Positions 1-11,989 are shown, counted from the stretch's first letter. The stretch is DNA of 64,000 bases from Diphasiastrum complanatum (GCA_029204225.1 CM055097.1:37436976-37500975), one strand, 5' to 3'. The notes: generated from the sequence alone by a model not told the origin. A program made the numbers and translations.

Positions 1-198
<198 letters not shown>

Positions 199-202
199 TG
201 AG

Positions 203-314
<112 letters not shown>

Positions 315-463
315 CTCTCTCACTATTCTCAAAAATATCGGAATTTTTGGGATTAGATTAGTGTGATTTTGTGTTAGTTTTGTCGTTTTTTTGAGATTTT
401 GCCATTTTTCGTGATTTTTTTTTGCTTGTACGAAAAAAAAATAAAAACTAAAATTTTTGGAAA

Positions 464-870
464 AGAACCTAAGTCTCGCTGGTGAGCGACTCTATCTTTC
501 AGATAGCCTCCTCCCACGACTGCGCCGGTTCTATTACCTCAAAAAAATAAAAAAACTAAAAAACGGAAAAAGAATCTAAGCCTCGCTGGTGAGCGACTCT
601 ATCTTTCAGATAGCCTCCTCCCACGACTGCGACGGTTCTATTTCCTCAAAAAATAAAAAAATAAAAACTAAAAATCGGAAAAAGAATCTAAGCCTCGCTG
701 GTGAGTGACTCTATCTTTCAAATAGCCTCCTCCCACGATTGCGACGGTTCTATTCCCTTAAAAAATAATAAAAACTAAAAATTGGAATAAAAACCTCTGC
801 GTGGTGAGCCTTCTCTATCTTTTAGACAGCGTCTTGCCACGACTTTGACGGTTCTATTCCCCCAAAAAAG
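464..870. repeat. Four tandem ~110-bp units, each with an A-rich tail
   Basis: Four units begin near 464, 572, 684 and 790. Each has a ~75-base GC-balanced body followed by an A-rich tail of about 35 bases. The bodies share CGCTGGTGAGCG, CTATCTTTCAGATAG (both self-complementary around a short loop) and a terminal GGTTCTATTNCC. Units 1-3 are very similar and unit 4 is more diverged. The body length and the GGTTC block are reminiscent of a tRNA-related SINE with a Pol III B box, but the A box is not convincing and no clover-leaf can be drawn. Confidence 0.85.
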
Positions 871-1034
871 AAAAAAAAAACTGTAAAATTAAAAAAAAAA
901 ACCGTAAAATTATAATAAAAAAATCCGTAAAACTAAAAAAAAACCGTAAAATTATTTTAAAAAAACCGTAAATGAAACAAAAAAAATTGTAAAATCTGAA
1001 AAAAAAAAAAAAATCGTAAAAAAAAAAATTGGAA
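871..1034. repeat. A-rich degenerate (AAAACCGTAAAAT)n
   Basis: Low-complexity DNA with recurrent AAACCGTAAAAT-like blocks separated by A runs. The base composition matches the tails of the preceding tandem units, so it probably expanded from them. Bases 1035-1256 hold nothing recognisable. Confidence 0.75.
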
Positions 1035-1256
1035 CACCATCATCATTGAGCAAATCTTGAAGTGATTCACCTGGCTACTTTGCAACATTCTGGTACTGAA
1101 CTATGGAGACTAAACTAAAAAAAATTTCCTAATAAAACAATCCGAGACTACACCTATCGAATCATCCAACTAGTGAAGGATTGTAATCCATCGATTCTTG
1201 GACGAATTCTCATGGCAAAATAATATGTTGGACTGTCCAAAAGGACCAGATCTGGT

Positions 1257-2688
1257 ATGGCAGAATTAGCATCTTATGCGTCACCTGCACAACTTTTTAA
1301 GGATGCTGCCATGATGGAACTGCAACATGGAATGATGGATTCTCCCTATCATAGTGTTGAATCATCAGATGGGAAATCAGAAGAACAAGAGTCAACAATG
1401 AGCGATGATCCAGCAAGAATGGAATCTCATGCAAGGCGACTAAGTGGAGCAAAGACAAGCAGATCGAATGCAGCAAAAGACCAAGAACCTTGTACTTCAA
1501 GTTCAGGCCGTCCTCAAGCTTATGATCAAACAGTCAATTTTCTTGAAAAGGACAAATGTACCTTCTCCTTTGGAGATCATCCAAGTACCAGGTGTCCAAT
1601 CAAAAATCCGCACTTCTCACAAGGACAAAATACAGAACAACAAGTTCTACGGCCAGATTCAAGGATTCAACGGTCGGAAGCAGAATCAAGCTGACAAGGA
1701 GCTCATCCGAAGGATGGATCTCAAAGTGATCCATCTAAATTACAAGTTTTTTTAACAACCAGTGGCAAGGTAGAAGTATTGGTCATATCATCTTGCATGT
1801 CTCCGAACTCCAAGGAAGACCACAATAGCCTACCGATTTATTTTGTGAAAGATTCTAAGAGGAATCTATTACCAGTGTATGCCTATCAACTTAGAGGCGA
1901 TGGTATATTGCACTCGGTAAGATGCTATGGATGCGGAGGAAAACATCATCGAGTCGAATGTCCACATCGAGGGGATCCATCAACATTCGAACCTTGTTGT
2001 GCACAATGCAGAGTTAATCATCCATGCCGAGATTGTCCGATGAGAAATTCAGAAATAGCTAGGAGGCATTTGGCTTATGTAGATCGATATGCACCTGTGT
2101 TGACCAATCCACCTAGAAAAGGAATACACTACGAACGAAAAATCCTAGTGCCACCTGGTTATGAAACGAGTGAGAAAGAAGGCAATTTGACAAAAGTACC
2201 AAGGCACACGGACACACCCACGAGCAAACCGACAACAACGTCATAGAAGCAAGAGCTGATAGAATCCATCAAACCAGTGATAACTAAGGAAGTCAAGAAA
2301 CTGGCAACTGACGAAGTCCAGCGAATTTTACCAAGTCTCTTGGCACAATCATTACAAATATTTCTTAATGATGAATCTCTCAAAGAACCTGTGTCAACGG
2401 AGCGACGAGAAGGCAATTCAACACAAGATCTAAAGAAAAGTGCAGTCACGCACGCAGCGTTCAACGAGGAAGTGCAATGACCAAGAGAAGACTAAAGTTG
2501 ATGATTGCCCCTCAACGAGCAAGATTCAACCAAAGTCTAATTGTTCCACAATTCAACAGACTCCCAAATCAATGCCAATTCGGGGTATATCCATTCTTCA
2601 AAGGCCAGATCCAGGGAATCCAAGCCCAAATAGGCCTCCAGTACAGCAAGCACCAGTGCCTACAATGACAAAGCCTTGTCCTCAATAA
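1257..2688 (+). pseudogene. Zinc-knuckle gag-like gene, broken
   Basis: One reading frame runs from an ATG at 1257 to 2480, interrupted by two stops (TGA ending at 1694, TAG ending at 2246). It appears to continue in another frame to 2688, where it is proline-rich (RPDPGNPSPNRPP). The middle part carries two adjacent zinc-knuckle-like motifs, CYGCGGKHHRVEC and CAQCRVNHPCRDC. Both have C-X2-C-X3-H-X4-C spacing, one residue shorter than the canonical retroviral knuckle. The N-terminal part is acidic, rich in S and E, and matches nothing I recognise. A gag-like nucleic-acid-binding role is inferred from the knuckles and the surrounding elements. No protease or RT follows, so the element is partial. 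A similar knuckle spacing occurs in Gypsy-1. Confidence 0.55.
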
Positions 2689-2739
2689 GATCAATGCTAC
2701 CATAGATGTTGACTCGTAGTTAGTATCCATAGGCTATTA

Positions 2740-3200
2740 CTATACACAATATACATTTTTTGCATCACACTGAAAATCAATTGATTGACAACAAAAGAGC
2801 ATAAACATCTTGAAGACATAGAAGAAATGTACCTGCTCACATTGTCGAGGAAAGACAAATGTATCACTTTGATCTGTCCAAAGCTTGGTAGAGTCAATGG
2901 CAAAATAACCACTCTCATCTTTCCTGACAGTTGGATTGGGACCATTGCAAATAACTTTGAACCATTTGACATCAAATATGAAAAAGGTGAATTGTCTTAA
3001 TCCAATTTCGAGGATATCATTGATTGTCCCACAATAATCAAGCTGAAAAGAGAGTAAATTGTGTCCGTCGTGCTTGCTCGACTCTTTTGGATTTGCCATG
3101 ACACCGCAATTGTACGTATTTGTATTTATGTCAATGCACTCCATACGAAAGTGTCGTCCATGCGTTCCCAGTGCACTGTATTTTTTGTACTAAACGAAAT
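2740..3200 (-). pseudogene. CACTA transposase, DUF4216-like C-terminal module
   Basis: The minus strand reads a module typical of plant CACTA (En/Spm) transposase proteins: an N-terminal NCGVMAN block, then FQLDYCGTINDILEIG, then FDVKWFKV, then ESGYFAIDSTKLWTDQSD and a final FPRQCEQVHFFYV. This order matches DUF4216, which lies near the C-terminus of these proteins. The transposase would act in the nucleus on element ends. The frame is open from 3144 to the stop at 2740 and extends upstream without an obvious start. It is the 3' continuation of the DUF4218 and transposase fragments at 3434-4652, and together they form one minus-strand decayed element. No terminal CACTA repeats were located. 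Confidence 0.75.
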
Positions 3201-3308
3201 AGAACTAAATGTGTTAGTTATACAACAAACATGTACAAAATTGCACATACAAATGTGAATGATGATCATCATAGCTTATATGTAAATATCGCCTCCTTGC
3301 ATATTCTT

Positions 3309-4250
<942 letters not shown>

Positions 4251-4385
4251 TACATGGACAACAACAATTTGGTCATTGAGATACATATATGCACAATGAG
4301 ATCATAATGAAATTAAGACATGCTATAAAATGTAATCCACAATGTTGAGGTGGAAGCAACATCAAAAAACATGCCATGCCAACAC

Positions 4386-4652
4386 TCATGAGAATTTAGT
4401 CCACTTAGCTTGTTGAGAAGATCCATGGGGCCTTTGGTAGGACAATTGAAGTCCCCACTGTTTGTGGCCATAAATCGGCCATCTAAACACTTCTTTTAAA
4501 TTGTCTCGTGCATCTTTTTTATGTTTCAACCCGGTCAAGTGCTCCCAAATCGTGCCCCCGACATTCTTAAATATGTGCATCGGGTCCAAAAGATGGTTTA
4601 CTAACAATTCCCCCCAATATGGGAGTTCATGAAACATTTATAACCTCTTCAT
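4386..4652 (-). pseudogene. CACTA transposase fragment (Tnp2 / Transposase_21)
   Basis: The minus strand encodes MFHELPYWGELLVNHLL followed by DPMHIFKNVGGTIWEHLTG, the hallmark helix preceding the end of the TnpD/Tnp2 transposase core in plant CACTA elements. A TAA stop stands five codons after an upstream ATG, directly before MFHELPYW. The frame ends at 4386, after which the DUF4218 module follows. The catalytic N-terminal part is not present, so the element is 5'-truncated. Between 4253 and 4385 no clear frame was seen, possibly an intron. Confidence 0.75.
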
Positions 4653-5593
4653 GTTGGGAGAGTCCCTAGATCTTGATTGGATCTCCAAACATGAAGCCAA
4701 TTACTTGCCTACAATATTAACAAACAAGCACACATATTTAATGCACATTATTGTTAGAAAAAAAATAAAGAGAGCTCAGTCAGATCGTGAATACCTATCT
4801 AAGATTTCATGGCCCCATAGTATCGCCATATGACTGGCATACTTTTCTCCTGCATGAACTTTCCATCTAAAACCTAACACACGTGACCGTGTCACAGCAG
4901 GACTCCTGCTGTATAACTTTGTTTGTTCAATTCTCGAGGAGAAGGTTCGCGGGTTCCACTGATCCAATATTTTATCCACCATTGTTCCCCATACTAACCT
5001 TTATTCTCCATCTCATGCCTCCACCTCCACCCGCACCCAACCCGTAGTCACTGACACGACAGCCAACAAAAGAATGTGTGGTGCTGCCCCCTCCTCATCT
5101 ACTCCCCCTGCTACCATACGTCGCACCACAACCCCACAACTAACGTTCTTCGCTTCTACCGCTGCCACCACTTCTTCTGTTCAACCCTCCACTACTACTT
5201 CTGCTTCTGTTCTCCTATCATCTATGCATACTGCATATGTCTCTGTTCCACCCCTTCCATTATTATCGCTTCTTCCATTTTCCCTGTTTTCACATCCATC
5301 CCTCTTCTTCAGATCAACCCTTTATATTCTCAACTATCTCTTGACACCCTAGCGTGGATGCAGCTCATCGATCTTTCACCACCACGCCAAGGTCCTTCAC
5401 CCCTCTCTAGTCCTTCTATCCTCCAAACCACCCTCCAATTCCCCTCTATTCCTCACATTCTCTTGTTTGAACAATTTTTTCCTATCTCTGTGTCCACTTT
5501 TGTTCCTCTCACCCCCCCCCCCCCCAACATCTCCAACAAAGGCTACCGAGGGTGACCGTTGCCTGATGATGCATTTTTATAAACTGTATTTCG
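4653..5593. other. No recognisable gene; pyrimidine-rich stretch
   Basis: Short open frames exist on both strands but match nothing I recognise. Bases 5080-5525 are C/T-rich on the plus strand and read as Ser/Thr/Pro-rich translations in two overlapping frames, which points to composition rather than coding. A run of 14 C sits at 5512-5525. Confidence 0.5.
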
Positions 5594-5730
5594 AATTCTC
5601 TAGAAGAACAGTTGTCTATTTCATTAAACAGAAATTAGAGGCTTTAATCAAATTCAGACAATTCAAAGAGCATGTTGAGAATCAAATTGGCAAACGAATC
5701 AAGGCACTGAGGTCAGATAATGGGGGAGAA
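5594..5730 (+). pseudogene. Copia integrase fragment
   Basis: Encodes FSRRTVVYFIKQK, then FRQFKEHVENQIGKRIKALR and SDNGGE, the integrase core around the second catalytic aspartate of Copia integrases. It is close to the integrase of Copia-D2 near 36770-36905, which shows it belongs to that family. The fragment stops at base 5730, exactly where the LTR of Copia-A1 begins (TGTTGGATTT at 5731). The simplest reading is that A1 inserted into an older Copia-D copy. The rest of that copy is not found nearby. Confidence 0.85.
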
Positions 5731-6206
5731 TGTTGGATTTATCTCCTCTACTCTCCTAAATCCCATTTTAATCTGCCTCCATTTATGCTATATTTTTACT
5801 CATGTTGTCGCACAGTTTGCATATTTACATGTAAAATAAGACAGATGAATAAAACGCGACTGTCTGCATAAATACAAGTAAACTCTCACAGACGAAAAAC
5901 ACAACACTGTGTTTTTACACGTGATTTGTGACAGGCGACAAAGACGACATTGCCTTACAAAATGCCGAAGGTGCCCTAGGAAAAGCGAAGGCCCCCTGTA
6001 AATCAAATCCTAAGGCATTTCGTCAGAGTGACGCATTTTTTTCATCTTCACCAACGTTCATTTCAGAAAGAATATATAGCTCATTTCGCTGCGCATGAAC
6101 ACTTTCTGTTCGAGTTCGTTTCGAGTTCGAGTTTCGAGTTCGCTTCTTTTTTGTGTTTGTTTTCTTTTTGAGCTATTTTCGCTCCACACACCCTCTTTTT
6201 CCAGCA
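5731..6206 (+). mobile_element. 5' LTR of Copia-A1
   Basis: Starts TGTTGGATTTATC and ends in CA immediately before a degenerate primer site. Its first part matches the inverted copy at 46116-46361. About 476 bases, a usual size for a Copia LTR. Confidence 0.75.
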
Positions 6207-6219
6207 TAGTATCAAAGCC
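6207..6219 (+). other. Degenerate primer binding site (tRNA-iMet)
   Basis: TAGTATCAAAGCC, two changes from TGGTATCAGAGCC, the complement of the initiator tRNA-Met 3' end used by many plant Copia elements. It stands directly after the LTR end. Confidence 0.65.
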
Positions 6220-6361
6220 CATTTTCATATCCTGATAAGCTTCTACAGTACAAGACTCCACTAGATAATAGAGTAATTGTCTTCTTGTTCTGTAACTCAG
6301 TGCCATATTTTCATACTCGAGCCACTGATAATTTTTCCTATCACTTAGACTAATCTTCCAC

Positions 6362-7383
6362 ATGGATTCCCAAGGGAAAGCCAGTCCCATCATGGACAAG
6401 CTTGATGGAGCCAATTACCATCTGTGAAAATATAAGATGAAAATTGTACTAATGGCTAAATAACTGTATGACGTTGTTACAAGTGTAGAAGGAAAACCCG
6501 AAGCAGACGATGCAGCAATCGCCAGATGGCAGCTGAAGGATGGAAAGACTTTCGCGTTGATCATCCTCAGCATTACGGATATCCAGATCGGCCATGTATC
6601 CAAGGCCCAAACATCAAAAGAAGTCTGAAACATCTTGAGCACACTATATGAAGTGCGAGATATAGCCTCCAAGCTACATCTCAAGAAGGAATTTTACTCC
6701 CTCAAGATGGCGAATGGTGATTCCATCCATAATCACATCAATCAATTCAAGAACCTGCTAAGGCAAATGGCCCCTGTCGGATCTGTCATAGACGATCAAG
6801 ACGCAGTGATGCAACTGCTTACAAGCTTGCCAAGCTCATACGATAGCTGGATGATGATCATCACGACACATCCATAACTGACTCTTTCGAGAGTCATTAC
6901 TATGTTGTTGCAAGAAGACACATGGAGGAACAAAGCCTCAAGTTCCTCAACTAAATCTCATGCTCTATACACCAACAAGAGCACAACTAAGCAGAAGAAG
7001 AAGAAAGGACCGAAACAATCAAAGCCAGACCAGAAACCAGCACAGCACAAAGAACAGTCAAACTCGTAGACGAAGAAAAAGCTGTACTACAAGCGAAACA
7101 GCCACAAAATTCAAGACTATCGGATATTGCAAGCAAAGAACAACAACAAGAGACAGTCGAATCAAGTGGCAAATGTAGCTGCAGAAGCTCCACAGCCTAT
7201 TCAAGAAGCGGATCATGATGCCTTCATGACCAACCATCAAGGAGCATCTGGCGACAGTTCTTGGTTCCTAGATTCCCGAGACACTCAACACATGACCAGA
7301 GTCTCATTGGTTGTTTTGAGTCCTATACACCTGACAGTACCAAGAAATATGTTCACCTTGGCGACAATAGCCCATTCGATGTG
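6362..7383 (+). pseudogene. Copia-A1 gag with start of protease
   Basis: The frame opens with ATG at 6362 (MDSQGKASPIMDKLDGANYHL), the N-terminus of the UBN2-type Copia gag, followed by stops at once and again at several conserved positions. A well-kept stretch at 6635-6877 carries LHLKKEFYSLKMANGDS and LLTSLPSSYDSWMMIITTHP. The zinc knuckle near 7080-7115 has lost its cysteines. Near 7261 the protease site reads WFLDSRDTQHMT where the family has DSGATQHMT, so the catalytic DSGA block is damaged. Gag would package the element RNA. The frame breaks off near 7383 against an oppositely oriented Copia-B sequence. The minus copy A2 at 45431-46115 is the same family. Confidence 0.8.
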
Positions 7384-8631
7384 AAATCCAACTTCCTTCG
7401 AATAACACAGTCCATAGCCTTTCGTTTCCTGGAGATATTGTAGTACTCTCTTTGCCAACTTCCAATGCAATGATCCTGGGTTTGGATTATATTGGCTCAG
7501 CCTGTATACTGCAAATGCTATATCAGGTCCGGTGTTGTCTGCTAGATATAACAATGATCCAATCAGCCTACGATAGGGTGTTTTGGCCATTCGTTCCTCT
7601 TCCTTGAGAGTCTGTAGACAATCTGCCTTGCTCAGTATTATTCCAAGTATCATGAGAGTTTGCACACCTTTGCATTTGAGCATGTTGAAGTCTTCAATGA
7701 TCTTTCGAGTGTACTTTTGTTGGTGAAGATACAACTTACCACCTTCAAAGTCTCTCATGATCTGCAAGCCTAGATAGATTTTAGCTTCTCCTAGGTTAGC
7801 GATCTCAAATATTTCAAAAATGTCTCTTTTGACATCTGAAATTAACTTATCTCTTCTTGAGAAGATAAGTGTATCATCAGCATAAACACTAGAATGATTA
7901 TTTCATTTTGAACATGCTTGATATAGACATTTGATTCAGCAAATAGAGATTTGAAGCCTATAGAACGTAGTGCTTCATCCTTCTTTATATCCCATTGTCT
8001 CGTTGCTTGTTTCAGATCATAAATGCTTTTATTCATGTGACATCCGTATTCTAGATATTCCTGGCTTACAAAACCAAGTGGTTGGTCCATGAATAAGTCT
8101 TCTTCCAATTCTGCGTGTAAAGTAGTTTTCTCATCCACAATATGGATTTTCAGATCATGAGCCACTGCATATGCGAATAACAAGCGAATTGATGTATGTT
8201 TGACTACCGGTGAGAAAGTATCTGTGTAGTCGATCCCATACTTATGTCTTATATGCAACTAAACTTGTCTTGTATTTGATGTTTTCTCCATCATGACCTG
8301 TTTTGATCTTGTAGATCCACTTGCACATGACTGGTTTTCTACCATCAAGTACAGGTGCAAGTGTCCACACATTATTCTTATACATGGATGACATTTCGTC
8401 CTCCATTGTCTGAATCCAGCGATCTTTATCTAGTCCATCTACAGCTTTCTCGAATGTTTGAGGTTCGTCAGAGAATCCACAAAATTCAATGGTTGTATTA
8501 AAAACATCTTGATCATACCTTTTTGGTGGTTTTTGTTGTCTATCAGATCTTCTCACATGTGGTTTCGAGTTCGATTCTGATTCAAGCTTTTTTGCTGAAA
8601 TTTGAGCTGGCGATTCAAGTCTGTCAGACAC
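7384..8631 (-). pseudogene. Copia-B reverse transcriptase and start of RNase H
   Basis: Minus-strand Copia polymerase. In order it shows EFCGFSDEPQTFEKAVDGLD (linker before RT), WKW-type RT start with CKWIYKIK, then HKYGIDYTDTFSPVVKHTSI, then DEKTTLHAELEEDLFMDQPLGF. The YVDD catalytic region is frameshifted (reads LVFMLMIH in the open frame). After 7767 the frame continues with [40 protein letters not shown] and WKLAKRVLQYLQETKGYGLC. The reading stops near 7384, where sequence of the opposite element A1 begins, so most of RNase H and the 3' LTR are gone. The protein would copy element RNA to DNA in cytoplasmic particles; this copy cannot. Confidence 0.9.
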
Positions 8632-10020
8632 TCAATCTTGACCTCCCTTTGAATCTGATAGCTCTCTTTCATCTTTTGTTTGTTTTTCTTTTGTTGTTGT
8701 TGGTAGCTCATAATAATTTTTGAGAATTTTATAGCCAACTAGATCACTGTCTGCTATGTATTTCGTCTCATCAAATTTAACATCTCGAACAACTTTTATC
8801 TTGTCAGTTTTGGGTACATAAACACGATAATATGACGAATGTAACTCGAATCCTACCAGAAAATATTGTTTTGTCTTTTTATCGAGTTTCTTTCTCAGCT
8901 TATCTGGTATGTGCATATACACTGCGCATCCAAATGTCCGAACATGTGCGAGATTTGGCTTCGATTTCCACCATATCTCATGAGGAGTTTTATCCGATAT
9001 TTGAGATTTTAGAATATGATTTTGAAGATAATTTGATGTAGCCACAACTTTTTCCCACAACTATTTTGGTGCTTTTGCATGAGCCATTATACACCTTGCA
9101 GCTTCCATCAATGTACGATTCCTTCGTTCAGCTATTCCATTGTGCTGACGTGTGTAAGATGCAGCCTTCGTGTACATAATACCTCGATCAGTACGGTAAG
9201 CTTTGAATTTGTTGAAAATGTACTCAGCTCTACGATCTATGCGAATCTGCTTCAACTTATTGCATGTCTGCTTCTCAGCCCAATTCGTATACTCAACGAA
9301 TTTTTCAAAAGCTTCAGATTTGGTACGAATAAAGTATACTACAACAAACTTGATGAAGTCATCAATAAATGTAATGAAGTACTTTGCATCACCCAACGAC
9401 AATACTCCGAATGGTCCACAAATATCTGAATGCACAATTTCAAGTACCTTAGTTGAAACATCCTTACTGAAAGGTGTTCTAGTCATCTTGTCTTTAAGAC
9501 AAGATTCGCAGGTAGTTCGAATATCTCTGCTTTTGATTTCGAATCCTTGAATTCTCTGACTTTTGTTGGCTTGGTACAAGGCTTTCATGTTCATGTGACA
9601 TAGCCTCTTGTGCCACAGTACATCTGTTGATTCTTGAGTTTGATTGACTTGTTCGATTCTTGTTCGAATGTTCAGGTGATATAAATTTCCTTCTCTGTTG
9701 CCTGTAGCAACCAAGTTATCATAATCTTTCTCGAATAGTTTACAAGAGTTCTTCGTGAAGGGTATTGACATGCCTGTATCGACTATCTTAGGAACGGATA
9801 GAAGATCTTTATCAAGAGTAGGGACATAGAGAACTTCCTCCAGGTTCTTGTCTCTCTGATTCATGTCCAGCCATAATACACCAGTTCCATCAACCACGTG
9901 CTTAGAACCGTCTCCAAGTATAATGAATCTCAAATAGTTCGTCTTCTTGTACTCAAATAAAATTTGTTTCAAGGAAACAAAATGTGAGGTGGCTCCCGAA
10001 TCAAGTATTACTTCTTGAAT
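8632..10020 (-). pseudogene. Copia-B protease, GAG-pre-integrase and integrase
   Basis: Reading on the minus strand from 10020, an intact protease site EVILDSGATSHFVS is followed by FIILGDGSKHVVDGTGVL. The GAG-pre-integrase block VLWHKRLCHMNMKALYQ and zinc-binding CESCLKDKMTRTPF come next, then the integrase core: HSDICGPFGV (first Asp), IRIDRRAEY (second Asp) and AERRNRTLMEAARC (Glu). The C-terminal part (8632-9060) has TPHEIWWKSKPNLAHVRTFGCAVYMHIP in two adjacent blocks. The 9061-9972 frame is open for 303 codons, and a stop separates it from the C-terminal part. RTDNG-type residues are altered to RIDRR. Organisation protease-integrase-RT confirms Copia order. Confidence 0.9.
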
Positions 10021-10099
10021 TGAATTAGATGAACAACATAGATCAGTACTAACATAAGCTGCTGAATTCCTTGTTGCCCTGTCTTCTGCTATTCCGGAG

Positions 10100-11029
10100 C
10101 ATTCTGCTTTGTCTTCGACATAGTTTGAATATGAAGGTTCGCTTCGATTATGCTTCCTTTTGTTTCTGGGATTCTGATAACAGTCTACTGCTGCATGACC
10201 CCGTTTATGACAATGAATGCATTCAATATTTGGATTTAGCCAACACTTTTCTTCTGTGTGACCTGATCTTCTACATCTGTTGCAGATCTTCTTATCACCA
10301 GAATTTTTTTGTTGTTTTTTAGATTATTGTTCATTAGTCTTAGACTCATTCTTCTTAGATGACTCCCTCTTATACTTAGACTTTTTAGAGATTTATTCTT
10401 CTGAGTAAATAGAGCATTTTCTGAATCACCATTGTTGTCATAGCGTTCACGAGCTTCTACTTCCTCCTTCACTCTGTCTATTGCCTTTTGAAGTGTCATT
10501 GTCGCATCTTTCTCCCATAAGATTCAAGCTGTGTGGAATGACCTAGGTAGGGCTCAAAGAAAATAACTAAGCCGTTTTTCCTTAGAAATTTATTTTCTAC
10601 ACCAGAATTCTGCAAGGAAATAAAAAGATCTTTAATCTTTTGCATAAATGTGTTCAAGTCTTTGTCGTCCCACTATAGGTAAGTTAATTGGTCTTCCAAG
10701 AACATGATCTGATTACGAGATCGAGTCCCATTCTTGGTTTGCAATTCTTCCCATAAATCCTTTGTGTTCAAAATTGATGTAAGATCTAACATTATGTTGT
10801 CATGCACTGATGACGCAATAATTGCTTTAGCTTTGTCATTTTTTAAACTCCATTCTCGAAGTTCTTTGCCAGGAGTAGCTTCTAGCTTCTCCTCAATTGG
10901 TTTTACCCATTGCCATAGACCTTTGCCCTTCAGCAAGAGTGAAGTCTTTAATTTCCAAATCAAGTAGTTTGAACCTTCTGGGTCCAAGATTGTAGTGGTC
11001 TTAGCTTGAATATTGGCGATCCACGACAT
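10100..11029 (-). pseudogene. Copia-B gag with two zinc knuckles
   Basis: The N-terminus begins at 11029 with MSWIANIQAKTTTILDPEGS, then NYLIWKLKTSLLLKGKGLWQ and LKNDKAKAIIASSVHDNIM, a standard Copia gag (DUF4219/UBN2 type). A frame break follows near 10670. Downstream, two perfect C-X2-C-X4-H-X4-C knuckles are visible: CNRCRRSGHTEEKC at 10243-10284 and CIHCHKRGHAAVDC at 10180-10221, one at the edge and one beyond the open frame. The knuckles bind the element RNA during packaging. Copia-E has the same double-knuckle layout, so the two are sister families. Confidence 0.85.
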
Positions 11030-11126
11030 CTTTTAATTCTGAATAACCTCCACATAGCGGCTGATGGATGTATGAAGAATGTTGAGAGGGATGTGAAGAT
11101 GCCACTGTATCAACTTTTATTCCGCT

Positions 11127-11139
11127 GGCTCTGATACCG
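11127..11139 (-). other. Primer binding site of Copia-B (tRNA-iMet)
   Basis: On the minus strand CGGTATCAGAGCC, one base from the standard site, placed between the gag leader and the LTR end. Confidence 0.75.
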
Positions 11140-11140
11140 C

Positions 11141-11989
11141 TGTAGGGAAAATAGTAATTATTCTTTCACATAGAGCATAATGCAAGTTTGAATAAATCAA
11201 ACTAATATCAGTGTCTTCAATCGAGATTGTATCTGATCTATGCACTAATAGAACTGTATTAGTTCTAATTGAATATGCATGCGGAAATTATATGCGGAAG
11301 TAAGACAACTTAAGACAATTTAGACAATAGAAATTATTGACCAAAAAACAAATTTTTATAACTTTGAATCTGAATCATCAATATACATCTCTTGTTGTGT
11401 CTTTGATTGAGTGAGTGTGTTACAACGAGTAGTATATTGCTACAGGACAAGTCTTTTGGTCTTTTAATGTTTTAACAGTAAATATCTAACCATCTACGAT
11501 GGTTGATATTCGAATAGACGTTCTGTTTTCAGGCTCAAATAAATTCTATTCGCAAATTATTCACGATAGTCCATCTCTTCATCTCAACTTTGTGTTTTGA
11601 AAATTGTTTGCGACACTTGTCTCTTCGCGACATTTTTGTCTTTCGCGAATTGTTCATGACAGATGACAATTATTGAGCTTGAACAAGAAATCTAGAATAT
11701 TTCGCGAACTGTTCGAGATTGTTTTGCGACAGGTGAGCTTGAAGAACAGTCCAGAAGATTTTGCGAATTGTTCGCGACATCTGAGGTTGAACACGAAACA
11801 AAATTCTTCGCAACAAGATTCTGTTCACGAATCTTTTGAGCTTCAACAAGAAAGCCACGAGCTTCTACAAAAAACTGTTTCACGAATCTTTTGAGTTGAT
11901 CACGAATAGAAATGTTTCGAGTTCGCGTTTGTTTCTTTCTCATCCTTTGTCAAGTAAACTGCACGCCTTGTTAGTAGAATCAAGGTCTC
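11141..11989 (-). mobile_element. LTR of Copia-B with repeated TTCGCGAA-type motifs
   Basis: Adjacent to the primer site and ending TACA on the minus strand. The outer half (11560-11940) is filled with variants of TTCGCGAA and TTCGCGAC: exact TTCGCGAA at 11642 and 11701, TTGCGAA-TGTTCGCGA at 11761, CTTCGCGAC at 11621, TTCACGAAT near 11830 and 11880. These may be promoter or enhancer sites of the U3 region. The outer boundary is uncertain and is placed where Copia-C leader sequence begins. Confidence 0.65.

Noticed and set aside
464-870. True tRNA genes in the tandem units
   Set aside because: No clover-leaf with acceptor stem and anticodon loop can be drawn; only a B-box-like block is present.
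4776-4982. Minus-strand 68-codon frame as part of the CACTA transposase
   Set aside because: It matches no transposase block I know and is not in frame with the neighbouring Tnp2 fragment.
5074-5555. Ser/Thr/Pro-rich secreted protein
   Set aside because: Two overlapping frames look equally coding because the DNA is C/T-rich; no start context, no domain.
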